DNA from: Massilia yuzhufengensis
GTDB lineage: Bacteria; Pseudomonadota; Gammaproteobacteria; Burkholderiales; Burkholderiaceae_D
DNA: 64,000 nt
NCBI RefSeq assembly: GCF_900112225.1
Contig: NZ_FOLD01000012.1
Span: forward strand, 1 to 64,000
Reading direction: 5' to 3'
This document shows positions 16,528-24,254 of the stretch, piece by piece. A program made the position numbers and the translations under genes. Position 1 is the stretch's first letter; every line of letters begins with the position of its first letter. The notes under the pieces were generated by a model. It ran no database searches and had not been told where the DNA came from. It saw only the letters and a list, made by a program, of their open reading frames with translations.

Positions 16528-18542
16528 TTGTCGTTTTCCGCCTTCGGTGGCTGCGCCAGCACCCACATGAAGTAGAGCGCCTTGGCCGCCTTGGCACGGG
16601 TGACGAGGGCTTGCGGCTCCAGCAGGTCGCCATTGACCATGCGGCCGCGCGCGATGCCGGCCTCGGAGCGGAACAGCCCGAGTTCGTACGCGCTTTTCAC
16701 CTTGGCCGCGTAGCGCGGCGACACGGCGCCGGTATCGCGCAGGCGCTGCCAGCCGAGCAGCGGGAAATACATCGCGCCCTGGGCTCCGGTGTCGAGATTG
16801 GGGTCGTAGCCCGGCGCGCCCGGCACCACGGTCTTGCCGTTGTAGTCGGTCATGTACTTCGGCGGGGCGCTGAAGGCCAGCGCGTAGGCGTCCGCCAGCA
16901 TGGCGGCCATGGCTTCACGTGACAGCGGCCCGTCCGCGTACTGCGTGAGCGAGCTGGCTGGCAGCTTCATCACGGTGCGCAGCGCGCCAATGAACTCGTG
17001 CGCCTGCATCGTTTCCTGCGGCCTGACATTGCCCTGGGCATCCTTGCGCAGGGCGCCCAGCTGGAGCAGCTTTTCGATCTGGTCGCGGTAGTACGCGTTG
17101 TCGCCGCCCAGGATGTCGCGCGCGATCTCGGGGTGGACCGCCGACCAGTCGGCCGCCGCGATGGCGGTCTTTACTTCGGGCTTGAACTGGGCGGCGACGC
17201 CAGCCGCTGTCTTGTCACCGTGCTGCGCCAGCCGCGCCAGTTCGGTCGCCACGATGCGCGCGTACTGTTTGGACATCGACTCCCTGAAATGGGTGCCGTC
17301 GATCTTGTTGGCCGGGTGGCCGTTGGCATAGCTGCCGTCATTGGTCTTGCCGGGCGTCTCGCCGGCTTCGATCGCCATCACCATCGCCGTGGTGGCGGCG
17401 ACGCCGTTGGCGTTATAAAACTCGACGCTGCGCGCGTTCAGGTCGACCACCGTCACGCCGTGCGCCGCGCCCAGCTTCTTCATCAGCTCGGGGAATTTAC
17501 GCTTCTTGAACGAGTTCACATAGGCATCGCCAGCCTTGGGGTTGCCGTTCACGCGCGACATCGGCGTGACGAACACCGGCACCATGCCGCGCGCGCGGAT
17601 CGCCGGCAGGTAGAAATCAGTGATGAAGCTTTCATACATTGCTTCGGTCGAGCCTCGGCCGAAGCGGCGCATCTCGTCTTCGCTCTCGTCGTTGTGGCCG
17701 AACTGGATCATCACGACGTCGCCGATATGCCCGGCCAATAGGAGGTCGTTGAGCCGTCCCTCCGCATAGGCGTTGCGGAAGGACCGTCCGCCCATCGAAT
17801 AATTCAGCACCCGCACCCTGGCCGGGTCGAACAGCTTGTCGACAACCTGGCCCCAGCCGCTCATCGGGGCTTCGTCGAAGGTATAGGATTTGACGGTGGA
17901 GTCGCCCAGCGTGTAGATGGCCGGCAGCACGCCGGCAGGCCTGGGCTGCGGCGCGATCGGCGTGATCACGATTTCCTCGATGCCCACCGGGGTATTCACC
18001 CGCTTCGGCTCGATTTCGATGTCGAGAAAATCGCGCCCGTTCACGTAGCGGAACGACCATTCCCGGCCCTGCGTCGTGACGGTTGTGCGGTTCGGCAGCA
18101 GGCTGGCGGCATCCCAGAAAACGCCGGGCGCCAGGCGGCTGCTTTGCATGCCGGTGACCGCTACGGTGGTGTCGTCCACGCTCGACGTGGTGCGCACCCG
18201 GATTGCGTAGGCGCCCGGCGCGGCTTTTACGCGAAAGGCCATGCCGAAGTTGTTGTAGTGGTCCTTCTCGAAGCCCTTCGCGGCCTCGAACACCGGCTCG
18301 CTGATCTCGACGCCCTTGCCGTCGCCGCGCAGCGCGCCGACGTGCACCGGCCGCGCGGGCAGGGCGCCGGTGCGCTCCACGAAGCCGAATCCAGTGGCCG
18401 CATCGAACAGGCGCGGCGTCGCCTGGATGGCGCCGGGCTGCGCCTGGCTGCTGAAGTTGAAGCGCAACGCCGCCTGGGCCTGCACCGACGTGAAGACCAG
18501 CAGGATGGCGAAGAGCGTGCGTGGGGCGATGTCAGGATGCAT
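16524..18542 (-). CDS. Rhamnogalacturonan-acetylesterase-like SGNH esterase with SLH-like C-terminus
   Basis: 672 residues, exported by an N-terminal signal (to about residue 24). A beta-rich N-terminal region is followed by an SGNH hydrolase domain of CE12 type: block I IYTLGDSTVKSYT with Ser215, GHND with Asn284, and D415-G-T-H418. The last about 200 residues hold three repeats that look like S-layer-homology modules (for example YYRDQIEKLLQLGAL, LSREAMAAMLADAYAL and YAAKVKSAYELGLF), unusual for a Gram-negative esterase. The family deacetylates rhamnogalacturonan in pectin. First gene of a two-gene unit, divergent from the PL10 lyase. Confidence 0.85.
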   Translation of the reverse strand: MHPDIAPRTLFAILLVFTSVQAQAALRFNFSSQAQPGAIQATPRLFDAATGFGFVERTGALPARPVHVGALRGDGKGVEISEPVFEAAKGFEKDHYNNFGMAFRVKAAPGAYAIRVRTTSSVDDTTVAVTGMQSSRLAPGVFWDAASLLPNRTTVTTQGREWSFRYVNGRDFLDIEIEPKRVNTPVGIEEIVITPIAPQPRPAGVLPAIYTLGDSTVKSYTFDEAPMSGWGQVVDKLFDPARVRVLNYSMGGRSFRNAYAEGRLNDLLLAGHIGDVVMIQFGHNDESEDEMRRFGRGSTEAMYESFITDFYLPAIRARGMVPVFVTPMSRVNGNPKAGDAYVNSFKKRKFPELMKKLGAAHGVTVVDLNARSVEFYNANGVAATTAMVMAIEAGETPGKTNDGSYANGHPANKIDGTHFRESMSKQYARIVATELARLAQHGDKTAAGVAAQFKPEVKTAIAAADWSAVHPEIARDILGGDNAYYRDQIEKLLQLGALRKDAQGNVRPQETMQAHEFIGALRTVMKLPASSLTQYADGPLSREAMAAMLADAYALAFSAPPKYMTDYNGKTVVPGAPGYDPNLDTGAQGAMYFPLLGWQRLRDTGAVSPRYAAKVKSAYELGLFRSEAGIARGRMVNGDLLEPQALVTRAKAAKALYFMWVLAQPPKAENDK

Positions 18543-18582
18543 GTGTGCATGCTACCCGTCCCGTGGCGCCTGCGCATGTCGA

Positions 18583-18600
18583 GATTCACCAGAGCCGTTT
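18583..18600 (+). promoter_or_regulatory. Candidate shared upstream motif (PL10 and GH3 genes)
   Basis: GATTCACCAGAGCCGTTT lies 84 bases before the PL10 gene. A close relative, GATTCACCAAGGCCCGTTT, is at 21268-21286, 98 bases before the GH3 gene; both are on the coding strand at similar distance. It may be a common regulator site or promoter part. Two copies only, so the evidence is weak. Confidence 0.3.
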
Positions 18601-18683
18601 ATGAAATCGTTCAAGGCCGGCGAAAGCCTTTGCCGTGGCCGCGGCTTTCCGGCTAGGATCGCCGGCAAACGAGGAGGAGCGAC

Positions 18684-19862
18684 ATGATCAGGAAAACGTG
18701 GATGGCGGCCGTGCTGGCCGCCCTGGCCTGCGGCGCGGCGCAGGCGGCAGAAGTAGCGAATCCGGCTGGAGTCACCCAGGCGGGACTGCCGGGGGCGGCG
18801 CCGCTGCTCCCCCAGGCCGGCAACCCGATACGCACGGAACTGGGCCAGTACCGGCGCTGGCTCAGCAAGAGCAGCGACAGCGCCGCGGCGCTCGCCGCCG
18901 ACCGCGCGCTGGCCGACAACATCGTCTCGTGGCAGATGCCGCACGGCGGCTTCTACAAGCTGCCCGCCAAGTACGCGGCGCGCTGGGACGGCAGTGCGGC
19001 GCGCTCGGGCTGGATCGGCAACGGGGTGGAGCTGGGCACCATCGACAACGACGCCACCGTGTCCGAGATCCTGGTGCTGGCCGACGTGTACGCCCGCACC
19101 AGGAATCCGGCCTACCGCGACAGCGCGCGCAGGGCGATGGACTTCCTGCTGGCGATGCAGCACCCGTCCGGCAGCTTCCCCCAGGTCTACCCGACGCGCG
19201 GCCCCACCAGCTACTCGAACCACGCCACCTTCAACGACAACGCCATGATCCGCGCGCTGCTGCTGCTGGACCAGGCGGCGCGCCGGGAAGAACCGCTCAC
19301 TGCCGGACTGTTCACCGAACAGCAGCAGGCCCGCTTCCAGCCGTCGCTCGCGCGCGCCGTCGATTTCATCCTGAAGGCGCAGATCGTGCAGGATGGCGTC
19401 AAGACCGTGTGGTGCGCCCAGCACGATGCGGTGAGCTACGCCCCGGTCACGGGCCGCTCGTTCGAGCTGCCTTCGAAAAGCGGCGCCGAATCGGCAGTCA
19501 TCACGGAATTCCTCATGACGCGTCCGCAAACGCCGGAAGTGGCCGCTGCAGTAAAAGCGGCCCTGGCCTGGTACCGGCGCCCCAGCGTGCAGTTGAAAGA
19601 CGTCGCGTTCGACCCGGGCGCTACCCGCGCCGCCAACGCCAATCCCTTCGTGCCGAGCCCGGGCACCATCACCTGGTACCGCTTCTATGATCTCGCGGCC
19701 GATACGGGTTTCTTCAGCGGGCGCCTGCCCACCGATAACCCGCCCGGCGTGGGCAAGCAGTATGACATCATGAAGGTCGGCGCTGAAAGCCGCTATACCT
19801 ACCAGTGGGGTGGGAGCTATGGCACGCCGCTTCTGGCGTACGCGGCGAAGGTCGGGTACTGA
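18684..19862 (+). CDS. Pectate lyase, polysaccharide lyase family 10
   Basis: 392 residues with a signal peptide ending about AAQAA (22). It has PL10 features: NIVSWQMPHGGFYK, GTIDNDATVSEI, the HPSGSFPQVYP segment, VWCAQHDAVSYAPV and the C-terminal ITWYRFYDL. PL10 enzymes cleave polygalacturonate by beta-elimination, using Ca2+ and a catalytic arginine. It is expected in the periplasm or outside the cell, supplying oligogalacturonides for the receptor and the GH105/GH28 enzymes encoded downstream. RBS GAGGAG lies 9 bases before ATG 18684. Confidence 0.9.
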   Translation: MIRKTWMAAVLAALACGAAQAAEVANPAGVTQAGLPGAAPLLPQAGNPIRTELGQYRRWLSKSSDSAAALAADRALADNIVSWQMPHGGFYKLPAKYAARWDGSAARSGWIGNGVELGTIDNDATVSEILVLADVYARTRNPAYRDSARRAMDFLLAMQHPSGSFPQVYPTRGPTSYSNHATFNDNAMIRALLLLDQAARREEPLTAGLFTEQQQARFQPSLARAVDFILKAQIVQDGVKTVWCAQHDAVSYAPVTGRSFELPSKSGAESAVITEFLMTRPQTPEVAAAVKAALAWYRRPSVQLKDVAFDPGATRAANANPFVPSPGTITWYRFYDLAADTGFFSGRLPTDNPPGVGKQYDIMKVGAESRYTYQWGGSYGTPLLAYAAKVGY

Positions 19863-19870
19863 GTGAAACA

Positions 19871-19899
19871 GCGCCGGGCCCAGTTGCTGGTCCCGGCGC
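19871..19899. terminator. Hairpin between convergent PL10 and DUF4382 genes
   Basis: A 13-bp stem (GCGCCGGGCCCAG / CTGGTCCCGGCGC, one mismatch) with a 3-base loop lies between two convergent genes. No T tract follows on either strand, so it is a candidate bidirectional terminator only. Confidence 0.45.
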
Positions 19900-19905
19900 C
19901 GTCGA

Positions 19906-21153
19906 TCACGGCATCGAGATGTTCACGCCGGGGGCGTTGCCGCTGCTGACGTTGATGTTGGCCGAAGTGCCGGTCTTGTTGATGTAGCCGGTGGCCAGCG
20001 CTTCAATGCGGTAGCGTCCATTGCCGCCGCTGGTGGCCGCGTTGGCCAGCGCCAGTGGCTGGCCCGCCTTGTAGGGCGCGTACTGGATCGAGGCGCGCGC
20101 CAGGTTCGGCAGCGCGTAGTTCCCCGTCGCCAGGTCGACCGGCTGCAGGCGGTTGGTGACGGTCGTCGCCGGCGTGCCCAGGAGCGGGTCGGCCGTGATC
20201 GATTGCGAGGCCATGATCCAGGTACCGTCGGCTGGCGCCACGGCCGGCGCGACGTAAGTGACCTGTCCGGAAATCGTGCTCACCGCGCTGGTCGCCAGGC
20301 GGATCGGGCTGGCCGGCGTTGCCACGCTGGTAAAGCCGGTGGCGCCGACCGGCACCGCGCCGATCACGGCGGTGGCGCGTCCATTGGCCTGCACCACCAC
20401 GTCGTAACTGTCGCGCTGCAGGCGCGGCAGCACGAATTCACCCGTCGACGGATGCGGCACGGTGGTGGCGAGGATGGTGCCGCCTTTCTGCGCCGTGACC
20501 ACCACGTTGCTGGCCAGGGCCGCTGTCTCGATGAAGCCGCCGATCCCGGCGGCGACGTCCGGCAGTGGGCGCGGCCGCGGCTTGAGCACATGGGTGGCGC
20601 CGCGCAGCTGGATCGATTCGCAGGCGTTGAAGTCGAATACGAGCTTGAGTTTCTGGCCGTCGTCCACCTTCAGGTCGATCGGCACGCGGATGCCGCTCGC
20701 CACCGCGCTTGCGGTTTCCAGCGGCAGGTCGGCCGCCGCGCCGGCCAGCCGCACTGTGTTGGCGCCGCCGTCCAGCACCACGGCCATCTGGGTGTAGGTG
20801 CCGGTGGGCAGGGCAACTTCGCCCAGGTCGGTGGTCGCGCCGGTGAGGAGGCTGGCCGGGTTGAGCAGGTTGATCCTGCGCGCCGGCGCCAGGGTCAGCT
20901 CGGTCCAGCCGGTGGCGGCCGGGTCGGTGTTGAAGTCCTGGCGGAAGCGCAGCTTGCTGACCGTGACATTGACCGCGTCGAAGCCGCAGGCCGGTGCGTC
21001 GGTCATCAGGCTGACGGCCAGCGTGCCGCGGGTCGCGTTGGCTGGGGCAGGCTGGGTGTCGTCGTCGCCACCGCCGCCGCAGGCGGTGAGCATGAGGGTG
21101 GCGGCGGTGGTGCTTGCGGCCAGGCCCAGGTAACGGGCGAAGTGGTGGTGCAT
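19906..21153 (-). CDS. DUF4382 lipoprotein
   Basis: 415 residues. The lipobox LTAC places the lipidated cysteine at residue 25, followed by the Gly/Asp-rich linker GGGGDDD. The DUF4382 domain covers about 40-195 (GTLAVSLMTDAPACGFDAVN, ending in FDFNACESI); further beta-rich repeats resemble carboxypeptidase-regulatory or transthyretin-like folds (GEFVLPRLQRDSYDVVVQA; GNYALPNLAR). DUF4382 proteins are outer-membrane lipoproteins of unknown role. Its place inside the pectin locus suggests carbohydrate contact, but this is inference. Convergent with PL10, divergent from GH3. Confidence 0.85.
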   Translation of the reverse strand: MHHHFARYLGLAASTTAATLMLTACGGGGDDDTQPAPANATRGTLAVSLMTDAPACGFDAVNVTVSKLRFRQDFNTDPAATGWTELTLAPARRINLLNPASLLTGATTDLGEVALPTGTYTQMAVVLDGGANTVRLAGAAADLPLETASAVASGIRVPIDLKVDDGQKLKLVFDFNACESIQLRGATHVLKPRPRPLPDVAAGIGGFIETAALASNVVVTAQKGGTILATTVPHPSTGEFVLPRLQRDSYDVVVQANGRATAVIGAVPVGATGFTSVATPASPIRLATSAVSTISGQVTYVAPAVAPADGTWIMASQSITADPLLGTPATTVTNRLQPVDLATGNYALPNLARASIQYAPYKAGQPLALANAATSGGNGRYRIEALATGYINKTGTSANINVSSGNAPGVNISMP

Positions 21154-21383
21154 GCGTGTGGTCTCCTGTTGGTTTTATGCTTTATGCCAGCGCATTATGG
21201 TCTGGCCCGAACGGGCGTGTTCGGCTTGCAAAAAATTCTCCAGCCGTTGGCGGTTTTCATAACACCAGATTCACCAAGGCCCGTTTCAATTTCGAGCAAA
21301 TCGCACGCGGTGCGTCCGCCGCGGCGAAGGGCTCTGCTAGCATCTCGCGGGATCAAGCACCCCCCACAACAGGAGACAAGAAC

Positions 21384-24008
21384 ATGAGGTTTCACCCCGG
21401 CGCGAAGCGCCGTATCGTTGCAGCCACCCTGGCCACGCTGGCCACCTCGAGCCATGCGCAGGCACAGCCACAGTCGCCCGCGCAGCAGCGCGCGGCCAAG
21501 CTGGTGTCGCAGATGACGCTGGAAGAAAAGGCGGCCCAGATCCAGCACCGCGCTCCCGCCATCGCGCGCCTCGGGATCCCGGGCTTCAACTACTGGAACG
21601 AGGGGCTGCACGGCGTGGCGCGGGCCGGCGAGGCCACCGTGTTCCCGCAGGTGATCGGCATGGCGGCGAGCTGGAACCCGCAGCTGATCCAGGAAGTGGC
21701 CGACACCACCGCCACCGAGTTCCGCGCCAAGTACCTGTCCAAGCGCCGTCCCGACGGCAGCATCGCCGGCGGCCCGGGCCTGACGGTCTGGTCGCCGAAC
21801 GTGAACATCTTCCGCGACCCGCGCTGGGGCCGCGGCCAGGAAACCTGGGGCGAGGACCCGGTGCTCACCGCGCGCATGGGCGCGGCCTTCATCCGTGGCC
21901 TGCAGGGCAGCAATCCGGAATTTCCCAAGACCGTCGCCGCCGTGAAGCACTTCGCGGTGCACAGCGGCCCCGAGCCGGACCGCCACCAGTTCGACGTCCA
22001 TCCTTCGGCGCGCGACGTGGTCGACACCTACCTGCCGGCCTTCCACACCGCCGTCACCGAGGCCAAGGCCCAGGCGGTCATGTGCGCCTACAACAAGGTC
22101 GACGGCATCCCGGCCTGCGCCAATGAGCACTACCTGAAGGACATCCTGCGCACGCAGTGGAAGTTCGACGGCCACGTGGTGTCGGATTGCGCCGCGATCG
22201 CCGACATCCACATGGCGAACAAGCACGGCTACGTCAAGACGCCGGAAGAAGCGGCCGCCATTTCGATCAAGGCCGGCACCGACCTGTTCTGCTCATCGGG
22301 CAACAAGGACACGGCCGATCCGGCCATCACGGTCAACGCCGTCAAACAGGGCCTGGTTGCCGAAGCGCTGCTGGACCAGGCTGTGCGCCGCCTGATGGAG
22401 GCGCGCGTGCGCCTCGGCCTGCTCGACGAGCCGGGCCAGGGGCCGTTCGCCGCGATCGCGGCCAAGGATTTCGACACGCCCGCGCACCGCGCGCTGTCGA
22501 CCCGCGCCGCGCGCGAATCGATGGTCCTGCTCAAGAACGATGGACTGCTGCCGCTCAAGAAGGCGCCCGGCCGCATCCTCGTCGTCGGCCCCAACGCCAA
22601 CAGTGTCGATTCGCTGGTTGGCAACTACAACGGTACGCCGTCTCAGCCGATCACCGTATTTGCGGGCATCAAGGCCCGCTTCGCCCAGTCGAAGGTCAGC
22701 TTCGTCGAAGGCACCGGCTGGGTTGGCCCGCCGCTGGAAAACATCCCGGACAGCGCCTTCTGCCTGGACGCCGCCTGCACCCAGCCCGGGATCAAGGCCG
22801 AGGAATTCAAGGGCACCAGGCTGGCCGGCACGCCATCGGCGTTGCGGTCCGACCCGAACGCCCGCGTCGCCTGGGGCACGCCGACCCGCGAGGAACGCGC
22901 CGCTTCGACGCGCTGGACCGGCTACCTGCGCCCGGCCGACAGCGGCGCCCACAGCTTCCGCTATTCCGGCGAAAGCGGCTACCGCATCTGGGTCGACGAC
23001 AAGCTGGTCGCCGACGTGTGGGACATCGCCTGGCCGACGTCGGACACCGACATCGAGCTCAAGGCCGGCCAGGTCTACAAGATCCGGGTCGAGGCGATGC
23101 AGAAGGGTGCGCGCGGCGACCACCGCCTGCAGTGGAGCCAGCCCGGCTCGAGCGATGCGCTTGCGCTCAAGGCGGCCCAGGACGCCGACGTGGTGGTGTT
23201 CGTCGCCGGCCTGACGGCGCGCTTCGAAGGCGAGGCGATGAGCGTCAAGGCCCCGGGCTTCGCCGGTGGCGACCGCACCACCCTGGACCTGCCGGCGCCC
23301 CAGCAAAAGCTGCTCGAAAGCCTGCATGCGAGCGGCAAGCCGGTGGTGCTGGTGCTGATGAACGGCAGCGCGATGAGCGTGAACTGGGCCGACAAGCACC
23401 TGCCGGCCATCGTCGAAGCCTGGTATCCGGGCGGCGAGGGCGGCCAGGCGGTGGCCGAACTGCTGGCCGGCGACTTCAGCCCGGCCGGGCGCCTGCCGGT
23501 CACCTTCTACAAGTCGGCCGAGCAGCTGCCGCCGTTCGCCGACTACAGCATGAAGAACCGCACCTACCGCTACTTCGGCGGCGAGCCGCTGTACCCGTTC
23601 GGGTATGGCCTGAGCTACACCAGCTTCGCCTACGGCAAGCCGACGCTGGGCAAGGCGGCGGTCAAGGCGGGCGACGGCGTCGAGCTGTCGGTGGATGTGC
23701 GCAACAGCGGCAAGCTCGATGGCGACGAAGTGGTGCAGCTGTACGTGTCGCGCACGGCCGAGGGCGCGCCGATCCGCGCGCTCAAGGCCTTCCAGCGGGT
23801 CCACCTGAAGGCCGGTGAGAGCCGCAAAGTCAGTTTCAAGCTCGACGCGCAGGCCCTGAGCGTGGTCGACGCCAAGGGCACGCGCGTGGTGCCGGCCGGG
23901 ACGGCAACGCTGTGGATCGGTGGGGGGCAGCCGGGTGGCGTGAAGCAGGCGGCGGGCGTCTCGGCGAAGATCGCAGTCAGTGGAACGAAGGTCCTGAAGG
24001 CCTACTAA
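21384..24008 (+). CDS. GH3 beta-glycosidase with PA14 insert (beta-xylosidase/glucosidase type)
   Basis: 874 residues with an N-terminal signal peptide. The GH3 N domain carries NIFRDPRWGRGQETWGEDP and the nucleophile Asp268 in HVVSDCAA. The C domain follows (RILVVGPNANSVDSLVGNYN), interrupted at about 470-600 by a PA14 module (GYLRPADSGAHSFRYSGESG), and ends in a fibronectin-III-like domain. The DPRWGRGQETWGEDP form is frequent in xylan- and arabinan-active members, fitting the xylose genes nearby, but glucosidases share it. ATG 21384 has AGGAGA in front. A strong terminator follows. Confidence 0.92.
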   Translation: MRFHPGAKRRIVAATLATLATSSHAQAQPQSPAQQRAAKLVSQMTLEEKAAQIQHRAPAIARLGIPGFNYWNEGLHGVARAGEATVFPQVIGMAASWNPQLIQEVADTTATEFRAKYLSKRRPDGSIAGGPGLTVWSPNVNIFRDPRWGRGQETWGEDPVLTARMGAAFIRGLQGSNPEFPKTVAAVKHFAVHSGPEPDRHQFDVHPSARDVVDTYLPAFHTAVTEAKAQAVMCAYNKVDGIPACANEHYLKDILRTQWKFDGHVVSDCAAIADIHMANKHGYVKTPEEAAAISIKAGTDLFCSSGNKDTADPAITVNAVKQGLVAEALLDQAVRRLMEARVRLGLLDEPGQGPFAAIAAKDFDTPAHRALSTRAARESMVLLKNDGLLPLKKAPGRILVVGPNANSVDSLVGNYNGTPSQPITVFAGIKARFAQSKVSFVEGTGWVGPPLENIPDSAFCLDAACTQPGIKAEEFKGTRLAGTPSALRSDPNARVAWGTPTREERAASTRWTGYLRPADSGAHSFRYSGESGYRIWVDDKLVADVWDIAWPTSDTDIELKAGQVYKIRVEAMQKGARGDHRLQWSQPGSSDALALKAAQDADVVVFVAGLTARFEGEAMSVKAPGFAGGDRTTLDLPAPQQKLLESLHASGKPVVLVLMNGSAMSVNWADKHLPAIVEAWYPGGEGGQAVAELLAGDFSPAGRLPVTFYKSAEQLPPFADYSMKNRTYRYFGGEPLYPFGYGLSYTSFAYGKPTLGKAAVKAGDGVELSVDVRNSGKLDGDEVVQLYVSRTAEGAPIRALKAFQRVHLKAGESRKVSFKLDAQALSVVDAKGTRVVPAGTATLWIGGGQPGGVKQAAGVSAKIAVSGTKVLKAY

Positions 24009-24023
24009 GCGCATCACGAACCC

Positions 24024-24068
24024 ATCGCCGGTGCCGACAATCACATGTCGGCACCGGCGATTTTTTTT
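24024..24068 (+). terminator. Rho-independent terminator of the GH3 gene
   Basis: A perfect 16-bp stem (24024-24039 with 24046-24061) and 6-base loop are followed by T residues to 24068, 15 bases after the GH3 stop. Confidence 0.95.
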
Positions 24069-24084
24069 GCGCTTAACTATTAAG

Positions 24085-24194
24085 GTAGGGTGGTCGGCTT
24101 TGCCGACCGCGCGTTCAAACTCCCTGGGGCGCTACACGCTCGCCTCCCGGCATACGCGATTCGAACGCGCGGTCGGCGGAGCCGACCACCCTAC
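24085..24194. repeat. REP-like extragenic palindromic element, copy 1
   Basis: Arms of 32 bases (24085-24116 and 24163-24194) are inverted repeats beginning GTAGGGTGGTCGGC; each arm holds its own small palindrome (GGTCGGCTTTGCCGACC), and the arms are separated by a 46-base spacer. A related copy is at 39474-39574. Both lie between genes. No RAYT transposase gene is in the window. Confidence 0.85.
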
Positions 24195-24196
24195 GC

Positions 24197-24231
24197 AAAG
24201 CAAAGGGGGACGGTGCGATGCACCGTCCCCC
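24197..24231 (-). terminator. Terminator of the TonB-dependent receptor gene
   Basis: A perfect 12-bp stem (GGGGGACGGTGC / GCACCGTCCCCC) with a 3-base loop lies 23 bases past the receptor stop on the minus strand and is followed by TTTGCTTTG. Confidence 0.75.
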
Positions 24232-24254
24232 TCTCTATGTACTGCTAACGCGTC

